Assembly: GCF_049999945.1 (NCBI RefSeq)
Contig: NZ_JBLYUB010000010.1
Location: 1 to 64,000 of the forward strand
Direction: 5' to 3'
DNA length: 64,000 bases
Origin: Planosporangium spinosum
GTDB lineage: Bacteria; Actinomycetota; Actinomycetes; Mycobacteriales; Micromonosporaceae
Shown here piece after piece: positions 1 through 7,685 of the stretch (positions are counted from its first letter, which is position 1; each line of letters opens with the position of its first letter). The translations under genes and the position numbers were made by a program. The notes below the pieces were generated by a model. It saw only the letters and a list, made by a program, of their open reading frames with translations, was not told the origin of the DNA and ran no database searches.

Positions 1-34
1 CATTGCGGCTTCCGAACACTCCGAGGCCGCAATG
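1..34 (-). terminator. hairpin downstream of the enoyl-CoA hydratase gene
   Basis: Two perfect 9-base arms (1-9 and 26-34, CATTGCGGC and its complement) enclose a 16-base loop, about 40 bases beyond the stop of the leftward gene. There is no T-run, as is usual in this G+C range. It is read as a probable transcription terminator; the window edge prevents seeing what lies beyond. Confidence 0.4.
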
Positions 35-75
35 TTCGCGACATTGCGCGGATCTTGGGGGAGGGGGGCGGGCGC

Positions 76-867
76 TCAGTGGCCTTCGAAGACCGGCCGC
101 TCCTTGCGGACGAAGGCGAAGGTGGCGTTGCGGTGGTCGGCGGTGGCGCCGGTGGCCCTCTGCGCCTCGTACTCGGCGTCGAGGGCCTCCGCGATCGTGC
201 CGGTGCCGCCGATCCGCAGCTGACGCTTGATCTGGGCGTACGCGACGGTCGGGCCGCTGGCCAGCCGGGACGCCAGCGCCCGCGCCGCCGGCAGTACCTC
301 CTCGTCGTCGTCGACCATCCGGGTCAGCAGGCCGAGCCGCACCGCCTCCTGCGCGTCGATCGGCTCGGCGAGCATCAGCAGCTCGGTGGCCTTGGCGTGG
401 CCGACCAGTCGGGGCAGCGCCCAGGACACACCCGTGTCGCCGGCCAGGCCGACGTTGGCGAACGCCATCAGGAACCCGGTACGTGGACCGCCGATGCGGA
501 AGTCGGCGAGCATCGCCAGCGAGGCGCCGGCTCCGGCCGCCATACCGCGGACCGCGGCGACGACCGGCTTGGGCATCTCGGCCAGCGACGTCGCGATCGG
601 GTTGTAGTGCTCACGTACGGTCGACAGCGGGTCGCTGGCGCCCTCCTCCAGCTTCCCCACGTGCTGGCGGAGGTCCTGCCCGACACAGAACGCGCGGCCC
701 GCGCCGGTGAGGATCACCGCCCGGCATGAGTCGTCGGTGGCCAGTTCGGCGAGCGTCTCGCGCAGGGCCTCCTTGAGGGCCAGGTCGAGAGAGTTGAGCG
801 AGTCGGGTCGGTTCATGGTGAGCGTGGCGATCCCGTCGGTGCGCTCGACGAGCAGGACATCGGTCAC
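76..867 (-). CDS. enoyl-CoA hydratase/isomerase, PaaG-like
   Basis: A crotonase-fold protein of 263 residues, the normal size for the family. The two oxyanion-hole segments are visible (GRAFCVGQDL near 57-66 and AAVRGMAAGAGAS near 104-116). Asp144 in the VGLAGDTG stretch sits where PaaG-type isomerases carry their catalytic acid, and the usual hydratase Glu pair is not obvious. The GTG start at 867 is chosen because AGAAAGG lies about 8 bases upstream and homology begins there; the open frame continues further upstream. It is transcribed after a PaaX-type regulator, which favours a role in phenylacetyl-CoA or related aromatic acyl-CoA breakdown. A generic fatty-acid enoyl-CoA hydratase is the alternative. 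Confidence 0.85.
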   Translation of the reverse strand: MTDVLLVERTDGIATLTMNRPDSLNSLDLALKEALRETLAELATDDSCRAVILTGAGRAFCVGQDLRQHVGKLEEGASDPLSTVREHYNPIATSLAEMPKPVVAAVRGMAAGAGASLAMLADFRIGGPRTGFLMAFANVGLAGDTGVSWALPRLVGHAKATELLMLAEPIDAQEAVRLGLLTRMVDDDEEVLPAARALASRLASGPTVAYAQIKRQLRIGGTGTIAEALDAEYEAQRATGATADHRNATFAFVRKERPVFEGH

Positions 868-964
868 GGTGGTGCCTTTCTGGTCATCCGGGGACCGGCC
901 GTCTCCGCGTCGGCCGGTCGGCGGGCGGTCGGCGCGTCGGTCGTCTGTGGGCGGGCCGGTCGTC

Positions 965-1006
965 GCCGAGCCACGATCATCTGTGGCCGAGCCACGATCA
1001 TCTGTG
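965..1006. repeat. 21-bp tandem duplication
   Basis: Two identical 21-base units (965-985 and 986-1006, beginning GCCGAGCCACGATC) stand head to tail in the gap between the PaaX-type regulator and the hydratase gene. A third, degenerate CATCTGTGGGCAG follows. No function is evident. Confidence 0.8.
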
Positions 1007-1031
1007 GCCGGGCAGGCCATCTGTGGGCAGG

Positions 1032-1865
1032 TCATCTGGGGGCCGGGTCGGACGTGGCCACCGGCAGCCGGGAGGCAGCAAGTTCCAGGCAGCGGTCCAC
1101 GAACCGGTCGGCGGCGGGGCGCAGTCGGGTGGCGTGGCTGTCGAAGAATCGGGCGGCGTCGGTGCCCGGCCAGGGATCGGGTAGCAGCTCTGACGGCAGT
1201 TGAGGATCACGGAACAGGAACGCGCGCCACGCATGTACGAGCGTGAACCGCGCCGCGTACGCATCCTCATCGTCGCTGGTGGCGCTGATCGCGCTGACCG
1301 TGGGGGTCAGTTCCCGCACGAACTCCTCGTACGCGGCGCCGATCTCGGCCAGGTCCCAGGCCCGCCGTACCAGGGAGACCGCTCCGTCGACGCCTCCGGC
1401 GTGGCTCGCGGCGAACCGCTCGAACCGGATACCCGCCTCGTTCAGTAGGGTCTCGACCTCGTCGGTGGTGCGAGCGGCCACCCACGTCGAGGCGTCGATC
1501 GAACCGTAGCCGAGGAACGACAGGTTCGACGCGATGCGCCCCCGGTCGGCGCGCTGCGCGGGCGGGTCGATCACCACCAGGTCGAACCGGCCGTCCCAGG
1601 AGTTGTCCGTGGTGCGGTAGATGCGGGCGGCCGCCTCGTCGAGCCGGCGGGCGGCCTTCGGAGTCAGCAGGTAGCCCGGTCCGGTGGACAGGCGCAGTGG
1701 GTGCAGCCAGCCCTGCCGGACCATCCGGGACACCGCGGTGCGTACCGCCGGAGCGGCGATCCCCAGCGGCGCCAGCAGGCGTACCAGGGCAGCGACCGGT
1801 GCCCGGCCGCCTCGCGGCCGGAGGTAGTCGCCGTACAGGTCGAAGAGCGCCGACCGTGCCTGCAT
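1032..1865 (-). CDS. PaaX-family transcriptional regulator
   Basis: A 277-residue protein with an N-terminal winged helix (SALFDLYGDYLRPRGG, then PAVRTAVSRMVRQGWL) and a PaaX-type C-terminal domain. In enteric bacteria PaaX represses phenylacetate catabolism and is released by phenylacetyl-CoA. The ATG at 1865 gives the usual short N-terminus. A GTG at 1913 in frame would add 16 residues, but it falls inside an inverted repeat that looks like an operator, so the shorter start is preferred. The gene lies upstream of the PaaG-like hydratase on the same strand, with a 165-base gap. The ligand is inferred from the family only. Confidence 0.82.
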   Translation of the reverse strand: MQARSALFDLYGDYLRPRGGRAPVAALVRLLAPLGIAAPAVRTAVSRMVRQGWLHPLRLSTGPGYLLTPKAARRLDEAAARIYRTTDNSWDGRFDLVVIDPPAQRADRGRIASNLSFLGYGSIDASTWVAARTTDEVETLLNEAGIRFERFAASHAGGVDGAVSLVRRAWDLAEIGAAYEEFVRELTPTVSAISATSDDEDAYAARFTLVHAWRAFLFRDPQLPSELLPDPWPGTDAARFFDSHATRLRPAADRFVDRCLELAASRLPVATSDPAPR

Positions 1866-1875
1866 GGCCGCATAT

Positions 1876-1914
1876 TGTGACAGTTCTAATGTAGGGATAC
1901 CAGACGCTGTCACA
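1876..1914. promoter_or_regulatory. inverted repeat, candidate PaaX-type operator
   Basis: TGTGACAG at 1876-1883 is repeated as its exact complement CTGTCACA at 1907-1914, with centres 31 bp apart, about three helical turns. It lies just upstream of the preferred start of the PaaX-type gene, where an autorepressor would bind. No experimental support is available from sequence alone. Confidence 0.5.
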
Positions 1915-1986
1915 GCAAATCAGCCCCGGTTTGGGTCTTGGGGCCATCATCAGGGAAAATCATTGGTCGGCACCGTTTCCGGTGCT

Positions 1987-2000
1987 CGTTCGTGCGAACG
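1987..2000. promoter_or_regulatory. CGTTCG-TG-CGAACG dyad upstream of the DUF3117 gene
   Basis: Two 6-base arms separated by 2 bases lie in the divergent promoter region, 85 bases before the DUF3117 start. It resembles a small repressor dyad. The arms are in the opposite order to the LexA box and are not read as one. Confidence 0.3.
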
Positions 2001-2084
2001 GGTCACCGCTCGGCGCCTGCGCAGCTCACGGGTGCGGCCGGCGTGCCCGGGATCTGAACACCATAAAGTGTGAGGGGAGACAAC

Positions 2085-2252
2085 ATGGCGGCCATGAAGC
2101 CGCGGACGGGCGACGGTCCGCTTGAGGTCACCAAGGAGGGCCGCGGCATCGTCATGCGGGTCCCGCTGGAGGGTGGTGGCCGGCTCGTCGTCGAGATGAC
2201 GCCCGACGAGGCCAACGCGCTGAGCGAGGCGCTGAAGTCGGCCACGGGCTGA
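2085..2252 (+). CDS. DUF3117 domain protein
   Basis: A 55-residue protein matching the very conserved actinobacterial DUF3117 family along its whole length (MAAMKPRTGDGPLEVTKEG near the start, then a beta-rich core and an acidic helix). The ATG at 2085 follows AGGGGAGA at a normal distance; an in-frame ATG five codons upstream lacks a site. The family has no assigned biochemical function. It is divergent from the PaaX-type gene and lies upstream of pepA, separated by about 200 bases. Confidence 0.9.
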   Translation: MAAMKPRTGDGPLEVTKEGRGIVMRVPLEGGGRLVVEMTPDEANALSEALKSATG

Positions 2253-2457
2253 CCGCGGTTTCGGAGTCGCCGACGCCTGCCGTACCCGGACGCAACAGGT
2301 GCGGCGGGTGGTTCCATGGCGGCTGTTGGAGCGTTCCCGCATTGTCCAGCGTTTATCCGTAGCCCGACACGGGGAGTTCGGCGTGCCCCCGCGCAGAACT
2401 CCCCGTCCGCGTACCTGCGGCCGGCGGACCGGCCGGCGAAGTGTGGAGGAGGGGGCC

Positions 2458-4038
2458 GTGCTCGACATTCGGCTCGCGGTCGACCCGACGGTGTCAGACA
2501 CCCTGGCGCTGCCGTTGCGGTACGCCAACGGGGCCGGTCCGGCGGCCAGAAAGCAGGGTACGGCTGCCGGGACCGGTCCGACGGCCGGTGGCGACGGCCC
2601 GACCGGGGCCGGTGGCGACGGTGCCACCGCCGCCGTCGGTGAGCTGCCGCCGACCGCGGGCGACGCCGACGCCGGGGTACGCGAGGAGGCGCTGGCCTTC
2701 ATCGATGATGTTCGTCACTCTGGTACGGCCGGTATCGTGCACACGCTGCCCCGTCCGCTGGCCAGCCCCCGCCGGGTACTCCTGGCCGGCGTCGGCAGCG
2801 GCGACGAGGCCGGCTGGCGTGCAGCCGGGGCGGCGATCGCCCGCGCCGCCGCCCAGCAGCCCTCGGTCGTGGTCGCACTGCCCACCGGGGTCGACCCGGA
2901 AGCGGTCCGTGGCCTGACCGAAGGGATCTGGCTCGCCGCCTACCGGTTCCGGCTGGTCACCGACGCCCCGGACCGGGCGCCCCGGCTCACCAGCGTCACG
3001 GTCGTGGTGGACGAGCCCGAACGGTACGAGGCAGCCCTCGGCGTCGCCCGTGCCGTGGCCGAGTCGACCATCCTGGCCCGGGACCTGACGAACACCCCGA
3101 GCGAGCAGAAGTCACCGGCCTGGCTGGCGGACCAGATCCGCAAGGCCGCCGAGCCGTACGAGGGCCTCAGCGTCGTCGTCCGCGAACCGGCGCAACTGGC
3201 CGCCGAGGGCTTCGGCGCCGTCCTCGCCGTCGGCGGTGGCTCCACCCGGCCGCCCGCGCTGGTGGAGCTGTCGTGGCGACCGCCGCAGGCGCGCACCCAC
3301 GTGGTCCTCGTCGGTAAGGGGATCACCTTCGACACCGGAGGCATCTGCATCAAGCCGCGCGACAGCATGAAGCTGATGCGCAAGGACATGGGCGGCGCTG
3401 CTGCCGTGGCCGCCGCGACGATCGGCGCCGCGGCGCTGCGCCTGCCGGTCCGGGTGACCGCGCTGGCGCCGCTCGCCGAGAACATGGCCAGCGGCGACGC
3501 CTACCGGCCCGGCGACGTCGTACGCCACTACGGCGGCATGACCACCGAGGTCCTCAACACCGACGCCGAGGGCCGGCTGGTGCTGGCCGACGCCATGGCG
3601 TACGCGGTGCGCCATCTCGAACCGGACCTGATGATCGACCTCGCCACCCTGACCGGCGCTCAGAGCATCGCCCTCGGCAAGCGCACCGCCGCGCTCTACA
3701 GCGACAGCGACACGCTCGCCGAGGCGCTCGCTGCTGCGGCGACGGCGGCCGGCGAGCGGATGTGGCGGATGCCGATGCCCGACGACTACCGCAACGATCT
3801 CGACAGTGACGTGGCCGACCTGGTCAACTCCACGCAGGTCGGTGCCGGATCGGTGATGGCGGCGATGTACCTGCGCGAGTTCGCGGGGGCGCTGCGCGAC
3901 CGCTGGGCCCACCTGGACATGTCCTCGCCGGCCTGGGCCGACTCTCCGGACCGGGAACTGGCGAAGGGGGCCACCGGTTGGGGCGTGCGAACCCTGCTTC
4001 GCTGGCTCGACGCGGTCGCCGCCGTACCGGCCGGCTGA
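2458..4038 (+). CDS. pepA: leucyl aminopeptidase (M17 family)
   Basis: A cytoplasmic metallo-aminopeptidase of 526 residues that removes N-terminal residues from peptides. The catalytic C-terminal domain carries the metal-binding Lys/Asp segment GKGITFDTGG (near 286-295) and the family signature NTDAEGRL (near 367-374). The N-terminal domain, about 190 residues, is less conserved and has a Gly/Thr-rich insert around residues 35-60. The GTG at 2458 is preceded by GGAGGAGG; the open frame extends upstream without homology. The 3' end contains an 18-base direct repeat of its own last codons immediately after the stop (about 4020-4057). Confidence 0.93.
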   Translation: MLDIRLAVDPTVSDTLALPLRYANGAGPAARKQGTAAGTGPTAGGDGPTGAGGDGATAAVGELPPTAGDADAGVREEALAFIDDVRHSGTAGIVHTLPRPLASPRRVLLAGVGSGDEAGWRAAGAAIARAAAQQPSVVVALPTGVDPEAVRGLTEGIWLAAYRFRLVTDAPDRAPRLTSVTVVVDEPERYEAALGVARAVAESTILARDLTNTPSEQKSPAWLADQIRKAAEPYEGLSVVVREPAQLAAEGFGAVLAVGGGSTRPPALVELSWRPPQARTHVVLVGKGITFDTGGICIKPRDSMKLMRKDMGGAAAVAAATIGAAALRLPVRVTALAPLAENMASGDAYRPGDVVRHYGGMTTEVLNTDAEGRLVLADAMAYAVRHLEPDLMIDLATLTGAQSIALGKRTAALYSDSDTLAEALAAAATAAGERMWRMPMPDDYRNDLDSDVADLVNSTQVGAGSVMAAMYLREFAGALRDRWAHLDMSSPAWADSPDRELAKGATGWGVRTLLRWLDAVAAVPAG

Positions 4039-4084
4039 GCGCCGTACCGGCCGGCTGGGGCGCGGCGGCCGCCTGGTCCGGCCG

Positions 4085-4720
4085 ACCCTCGCCGGCGCTC
4101 CACCCCAGCCCCGTCCGGCTCAGGCGGACCAACCAGCCGATGTGGCGCCCGTACCGCTCGCGTAACTGGGCGCCGGTAGGCGCCGGATCGCCGTAGAGCG
4201 CGTCGGCGACCGGCGGCCCACTGACGGATTCCGGTGAGCCGGGCGGCTCACTGACGGTTTCCGGCAAACCGGATCAGTCCGTCCTCGCCGACTGTCACCA
4301 GCGTGGCCAGCGACGGGAACCGCACCTGGTGCAGACCTGCGGTGACAGCGAGCACCGGCGCCATCGCGGGATCGGCGCGGGCGACGGCGAGAAAGTCGCT
4401 CACGTCGTCGTCGAGACCGAGCCAGCGGCTCACCGCTCGCTCCACCGCCGTGATCTCGGCCGGGTCGAGCGCGCTCCGCGCGTACACGGCCAGGCTGACC
4501 CCTGGCCGGTCGTCCGGCGGGCGACCCACCTTGACCACCACGGCCTCGTCCGGCTGGACTCCCGGTCGCGGGAGGGCCTCGCGGAGGCGCCCGACGGTGA
4601 TCGACTGGTCGCCTACGGACGGGACGAAACCGGCCAGGGCACGGGTAGCGTGTGCGACAGCGAGCAGGGCGGGGTGGCGGCCAGTGCGCCGCGGTGCCGT
4701 TCGCTGAGTGGCGTCGTCAT
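4085..4720 (-). pseudogene. broken AlkA-like DNA-3-methyladenine glycosylase
   Basis: Pieces of an AlkA-family base-excision glycosylase appear in order on the minus strand. An ATG at 4720 begins MTTPLSERHRGALAAT, then the frame hits a stop. The adjoining frame continues with LAVAHATRALAGF and runs into a 97-codon piece (4541-4248) ending near GLHQVRFPSLA, the point where the catalytic HhH domain should begin. That domain is absent. A further piece (about 4210-4085) with RYGRHIGWLVRLSRTGLGW matches the C-terminal helix of the family. So there is a frameshift near 4670 and an internal deletion of well over 100 codons. Imperfect direct repeats at 4220-4265 (CACTGACGG-TTCCGG) may mark the deletion. 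The true 3' end cannot be fixed. Confidence 0.6.
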
Positions 4721-4867
4721 ACGCAGACCGTGGCGCCGGGATACGACACTGTCCCGCGTCCGGAGCCGCACGGGCGTTCCGGCTCGTGGCCCCCGGTGGC
4801 GGGGGAGGGATGCCTACCGTGGCTGAGCGTCGGGTCCGTGCTGTCCGCCATTACGTGCTGTTCGGCG

Positions 4868-5524
4868 TCAGGCCCGCTTGACGGCGCAGAGCAGCCCGTC
4901 GCCGGTCGGCAGCAGCGCCGGGATCCACTCGTCGGCCTCCCGCAGCGCCTTAACCACCTCGCGCAGGGCCACCGTCTCCGGGTCCCGCACCGCCGGGTCG
5001 GTCACCTTGCCGTTGGCCAGGGCGGCGCCGAGCACCAGCACCCCACCGGGGCGCAGCAGTCGGGCCGCCGCGGTGACGGCCGAGGCGTACTCGTTGGCGT
5101 CGTGGTCGACGAAGACCAGGTCGTAGACGCCGTCGGCGAGCCGGGGGAGCACGTCGAGGGCGCGGCCGGTGATGATACGGGTACGCGACGGCGCGAACCC
5201 GGCCTCCGCGAAGACCCGGCGGGCCACCCGCTGGTGCTCACCCTCGATGTCGATCGTGGTGAGGACGCCGTCGGGACGCATGCCACGCAGCAGCCACACG
5301 CTGCTGACCCCGGTGCCGGTACCCACCTCCACCACCGCCTTGGCGTTGCTGGCCGCGGCGATGAAGCGCAGGGCGGCGCCTGCGGCGGGGCCGACCGGGG
5401 TCAGCGCCACCTCCCCGGCCTGTGCGCGGGCAGCGGACAGTACGGCGTCCTCGGCGACGTAGGCGTCCGCGAACTCGTGGGCGTGGGTGGCGTGATGCTG
5501 GGGAGTCCTGGTGGACGATGCGAT
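4868..5524 (-). CDS. SAM-dependent O-methyltransferase, apparent ATC start
   Basis: A class I methyltransferase of about 218 residues (family methyltransf_3, catechol-O-methyltransferase-like). It has the SAM-binding loop VVEVGTGTGVSSVWLL, the acidic ribose contact TTIDIEGEH and the metal-binding FVDHDANEY. Homology begins around HAHEFADAYVAEDAVL. No ATG, GTG or TTG lies in frame within a sensible distance upstream. The codon best placed behind the site AGGAGG is ATC at 5522-5524. Either this is a rare AUC start or a small sequence error hides a normal one. The substrate is unknown. The next gene rightward is divergent. Confidence 0.8.
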   Translation of the reverse strand: MASSTRTPQHHATHAHEFADAYVAEDAVLSAARAQAGEVALTPVGPAAGAALRFIAAASNAKAVVEVGTGTGVSSVWLLRGMRPDGVLTTIDIEGEHQRVARRVFAEAGFAPSRTRIITGRALDVLPRLADGVYDLVFVDHDANEYASAVTAAARLLRPGGVLVLGAALANGKVTDPAVRDPETVALREVVKALREADEWIPALLPTGDGLLCAVKRA

Positions 5525-5642
5525 GGCGCACCTCCTGACCGGTCGGCGATGAGTCAGGTACGAGCCTAGGGAACGGTGGGCCGGTGTGGGGGATGTCGGT
5601 ACGTGTAATCCTTGTGGACGGATGGACAAAGGAGTGCCGATC

Positions 5643-6968
5643 GTGAGTGACCCGGGCACGCGGCGGCAGACGACCGCTGCCGAACCGTCCGGCTCGTGGG
5701 CCCGTCCCGAGCCCGGAACCGCCGTCCCGGGGGCCCAGCAGGGCCCCGTCGGCCCCACCGGCGCAGCCGGTTCGCCCTGGTGGTCCGATGCGCTGGCCGA
5801 CCCGTGGCGCGATCCGGCGGCGCCCGCCGCCGTCGTGGTCACGCCGCAGACCGTCGACGCGCCCCCGCTCGAACCGCCGGAGCCACGGGAGTCCCGCGGC
5901 CTCCGCGGCGGCCTCGGCCTCGTGGTCCTGGTGTCGGTGATCACGGCGCTCATCGCCGGGGCGCTCGGCGGAACGCTCGGCTTCGTCTTCGCCAGTCGGG
6001 GTGGGATCGGGCGCGGGCCCGAGCTCGGCGGGGGCAACCCGGCGCCGCTGACCCAGCGGGCACCCGACTCGCTCGCCGGGGTGGTCAAGAAGGTGCTGCC
6101 CAGCGTGATCACGGTGAAGACGCAGTCAGCCGGCGGCACCAGCATCGGCTCGGGCTTCATCGTCTCCAACACCGGGTACGCGATCACCAACGACCATGTC
6201 GTCGCCGGGTCGTCCGGACCCACGATGGTGACGTTCAGCGACGGCAACACCGCGTCTGCCAAGATCGTCGGTAGTGACCCCGAGTCCGACGTGGCGGTGC
6301 TCAAGATCGACGCTGCCAACCTCACCCCGGTCCAGTTCGGCGACTCGGACTCCGCGCAGGTCGGCGACCCGGTGCTGGCGATCGGGTCGCCGCTGGCGCT
6401 GGCCAACACGGTGACGTACGGGATCGTCAGCGCCGTCGACCGCCCGATAGCGGCCGGTGAGGTCGGCGGCCCGACGCGGTACTACGCGGCGATCCAGACC
6501 GACGCGGCTATCAATCACGGCAACTCCGGCGGTCCCCTCGTGGACGCGGCGGGCCGGGTGATCGGTATCAACGCCGTGATCAAGTCGCTCGCCTCCGACC
6601 AGGAACAGGCCGGCAACGTGGGGCTCGCTTTCGCCATCCCGATCAACCAGGCGAAACGCCTCGCCCAGGACATCGTGGATACCGGCAAGGCGCGCCGTAC
6701 CGTGATCGGAGCCGAGATCGAGGCGTCCTACCGGGGGCCGAACGGTGGGGTACGGCTGCAGAACGTCACGGCGGGTGGCCCGGCGGCGAACGCCGGCCTG
6801 CGCCCGGGCGATGTGCTGACCCGCATCGGCGGGGGCCAGATCGAGGAGCCGGGTGACCTGATCGCACTGGTTCGCAAGTACGCCCCCGGCGCCGGGGTCA
6901 GCGTCGAGTACACCCGTGACGGTGCCAAGCACAACGCGCAGGTCGTCCTCGCTGCGGATGGAAAGTAG
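5643..6968 (+). CDS. membrane-anchored HtrA/DegP-like serine protease with PDZ domain
   Basis: A 441-residue protein with a Pro-rich cytoplasmic N-terminus (about 1-85), one membrane segment (GLVVLVSVITALIAGALGG, about 92-115), a trypsin-like domain and one C-terminal PDZ domain. The catalytic triad is intact: His in TNDHVV, Asp in SDVAVLKID, Ser in GNSGGPL. The protease domain should face outside, where such enzymes degrade or refold damaged envelope proteins. The GTG at 5643 is preceded by AAAGGAG at 8 bases; an upstream ATG at 5622 has no site. tatB follows 67 bases downstream on the same strand, a common actinobacterial pairing. Confidence 0.92.
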   Translation: MSDPGTRRQTTAAEPSGSWARPEPGTAVPGAQQGPVGPTGAAGSPWWSDALADPWRDPAAPAAVVVTPQTVDAPPLEPPEPRESRGLRGGLGLVVLVSVITALIAGALGGTLGFVFASRGGIGRGPELGGGNPAPLTQRAPDSLAGVVKKVLPSVITVKTQSAGGTSIGSGFIVSNTGYAITNDHVVAGSSGPTMVTFSDGNTASAKIVGSDPESDVAVLKIDAANLTPVQFGDSDSAQVGDPVLAIGSPLALANTVTYGIVSAVDRPIAAGEVGGPTRYYAAIQTDAAINHGNSGGPLVDAAGRVIGINAVIKSLASDQEQAGNVGLAFAIPINQAKRLAQDIVDTGKARRTVIGAEIEASYRGPNGGVRLQNVTAGGPAANAGLRPGDVLTRIGGGQIEEPGDLIALVRKYAPGAGVSVEYTRDGAKHNAQVVLAADGK

Positions 6969-7035
6969 CGGCCGCCCGGCCCCTCCCGCCGCCCCGGAGC
7001 GGGTGCGTACGCTGGCCGTGAGGTAGGGAGGCGCC

Positions 7036-7452
7036 ATGGGGCTGGAAAACATCGGCGGCTGGGAGCTGATCCTGGTCGTCCTGGTCGGCCTGTTCATCTT
7101 CGGCCCCGACAAGCTGCCCAAGGCGATCAGCGACGGTGTCCGGATGCTGCGGCAGCTACGGCAGATGGCCCGCAACGCGACCGGTGACCTCAGCCGGGAA
7201 CTGGGCACCGACATCCAGCTCGAAGACCTCCACCCGAAGACGTTCCTGCGCAAGCACGTGCTCAGCGAGGAGGACGAGGCGGCTCTCCGCAAGCCGCTGC
7301 AGGGCATCTACGACGAACTGCGCGGCACCGCCGACGGCGTCCGGGACGACCTCAGTGCGACCGCGAAGGCACTGGACGTGCACCAGCCGGCTCCGGCCGC
7401 GCCGCCGGCCCGGGCACAGGTCAGTCGGCACACCTACGACGACGCGACCTGA
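7036..7452 (+). CDS. tatB: Sec-independent translocase subunit TatB
   Basis: A 138-residue TatB with the diagnostic N-terminus: a short membrane helix (GWELILVVLVGLFIFGPDKL, about 8-27), a Gly-Pro hinge and an amphipathic helix (AISDGVRMLRQLRQMAR), then a long charged tail. It pairs with TatC to recognise twin-arginine signal peptides; tatA and tatC are not in this window. GGGAGG precedes the ATG. It follows the HtrA-like gene and ends shortly before a strong hairpin. Confidence 0.9.
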   Translation: MGLENIGGWELILVVLVGLFIFGPDKLPKAISDGVRMLRQLRQMARNATGDLSRELGTDIQLEDLHPKTFLRKHVLSEEDEAALRKPLQGIYDELRGTADGVRDDLSATAKALDVHQPAPAAPPARAQVSRHTYDDAT

Positions 7453-7500
7453 AATCCCGGCCCGGGCGCTCGGGGCGGCGACGCTGCCACGACCAGACAC

Positions 7501-7550
7501 GAACAGAGCCGCACAAACAGAGCCGCACGAACAGAGCCGCACGAACAGCC
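7501..7550. repeat. 14-bp tandem repeat, 3.5 copies
   Basis: Units of AACAGAGCCGCAC plus one variable base lie between the tatB stop and the terminator hairpin. Only one position varies, indicating recent slippage. Confidence 0.85.
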
Positions 7551-7583
7551 CGGAGGCCCCGCCGAGAACGGCGGGGCCTCCGG
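7550..7583. terminator. 15-bp perfect hairpin after tatB
   Basis: Arms 7550-7564 and 7569-7583 (CCGGAGGCCCCGCCG and its complement) are closed by the loop AGAA. It stands between convergent tatB and mrp, so it can act for both strands. Confidence 0.75.
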
Positions 7584-7610
7584 CCTTGCTGTGGCTGCCT
7601 TTTCGCCGCC

Positions 7611-7685
7611 CGCTTACGTCGGCGACCGCCCGCTTACGTCGGCGACCGTGCGTTGACGTCGGCGACCGCGCTTACGTCAGCGGCC
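7611..7685. repeat. 18-20 bp tandem repeat overlapping the mrp stop
   Basis: Three and a half copies of CGCTTACGTCGGCGACCGCC occur, with small indels. The last partial copy contains the mrp stop codon, so the final residues of Mrp may have been shaped by repeat expansion. Confidence 0.75.

Noticed and set aside
1987..2000. LexA box near DUF3117
   Set aside because: Arms are GTTCG then CGAAC with a 2-base spacer, the reverse order of TCGAACnnnnGTTCGA.
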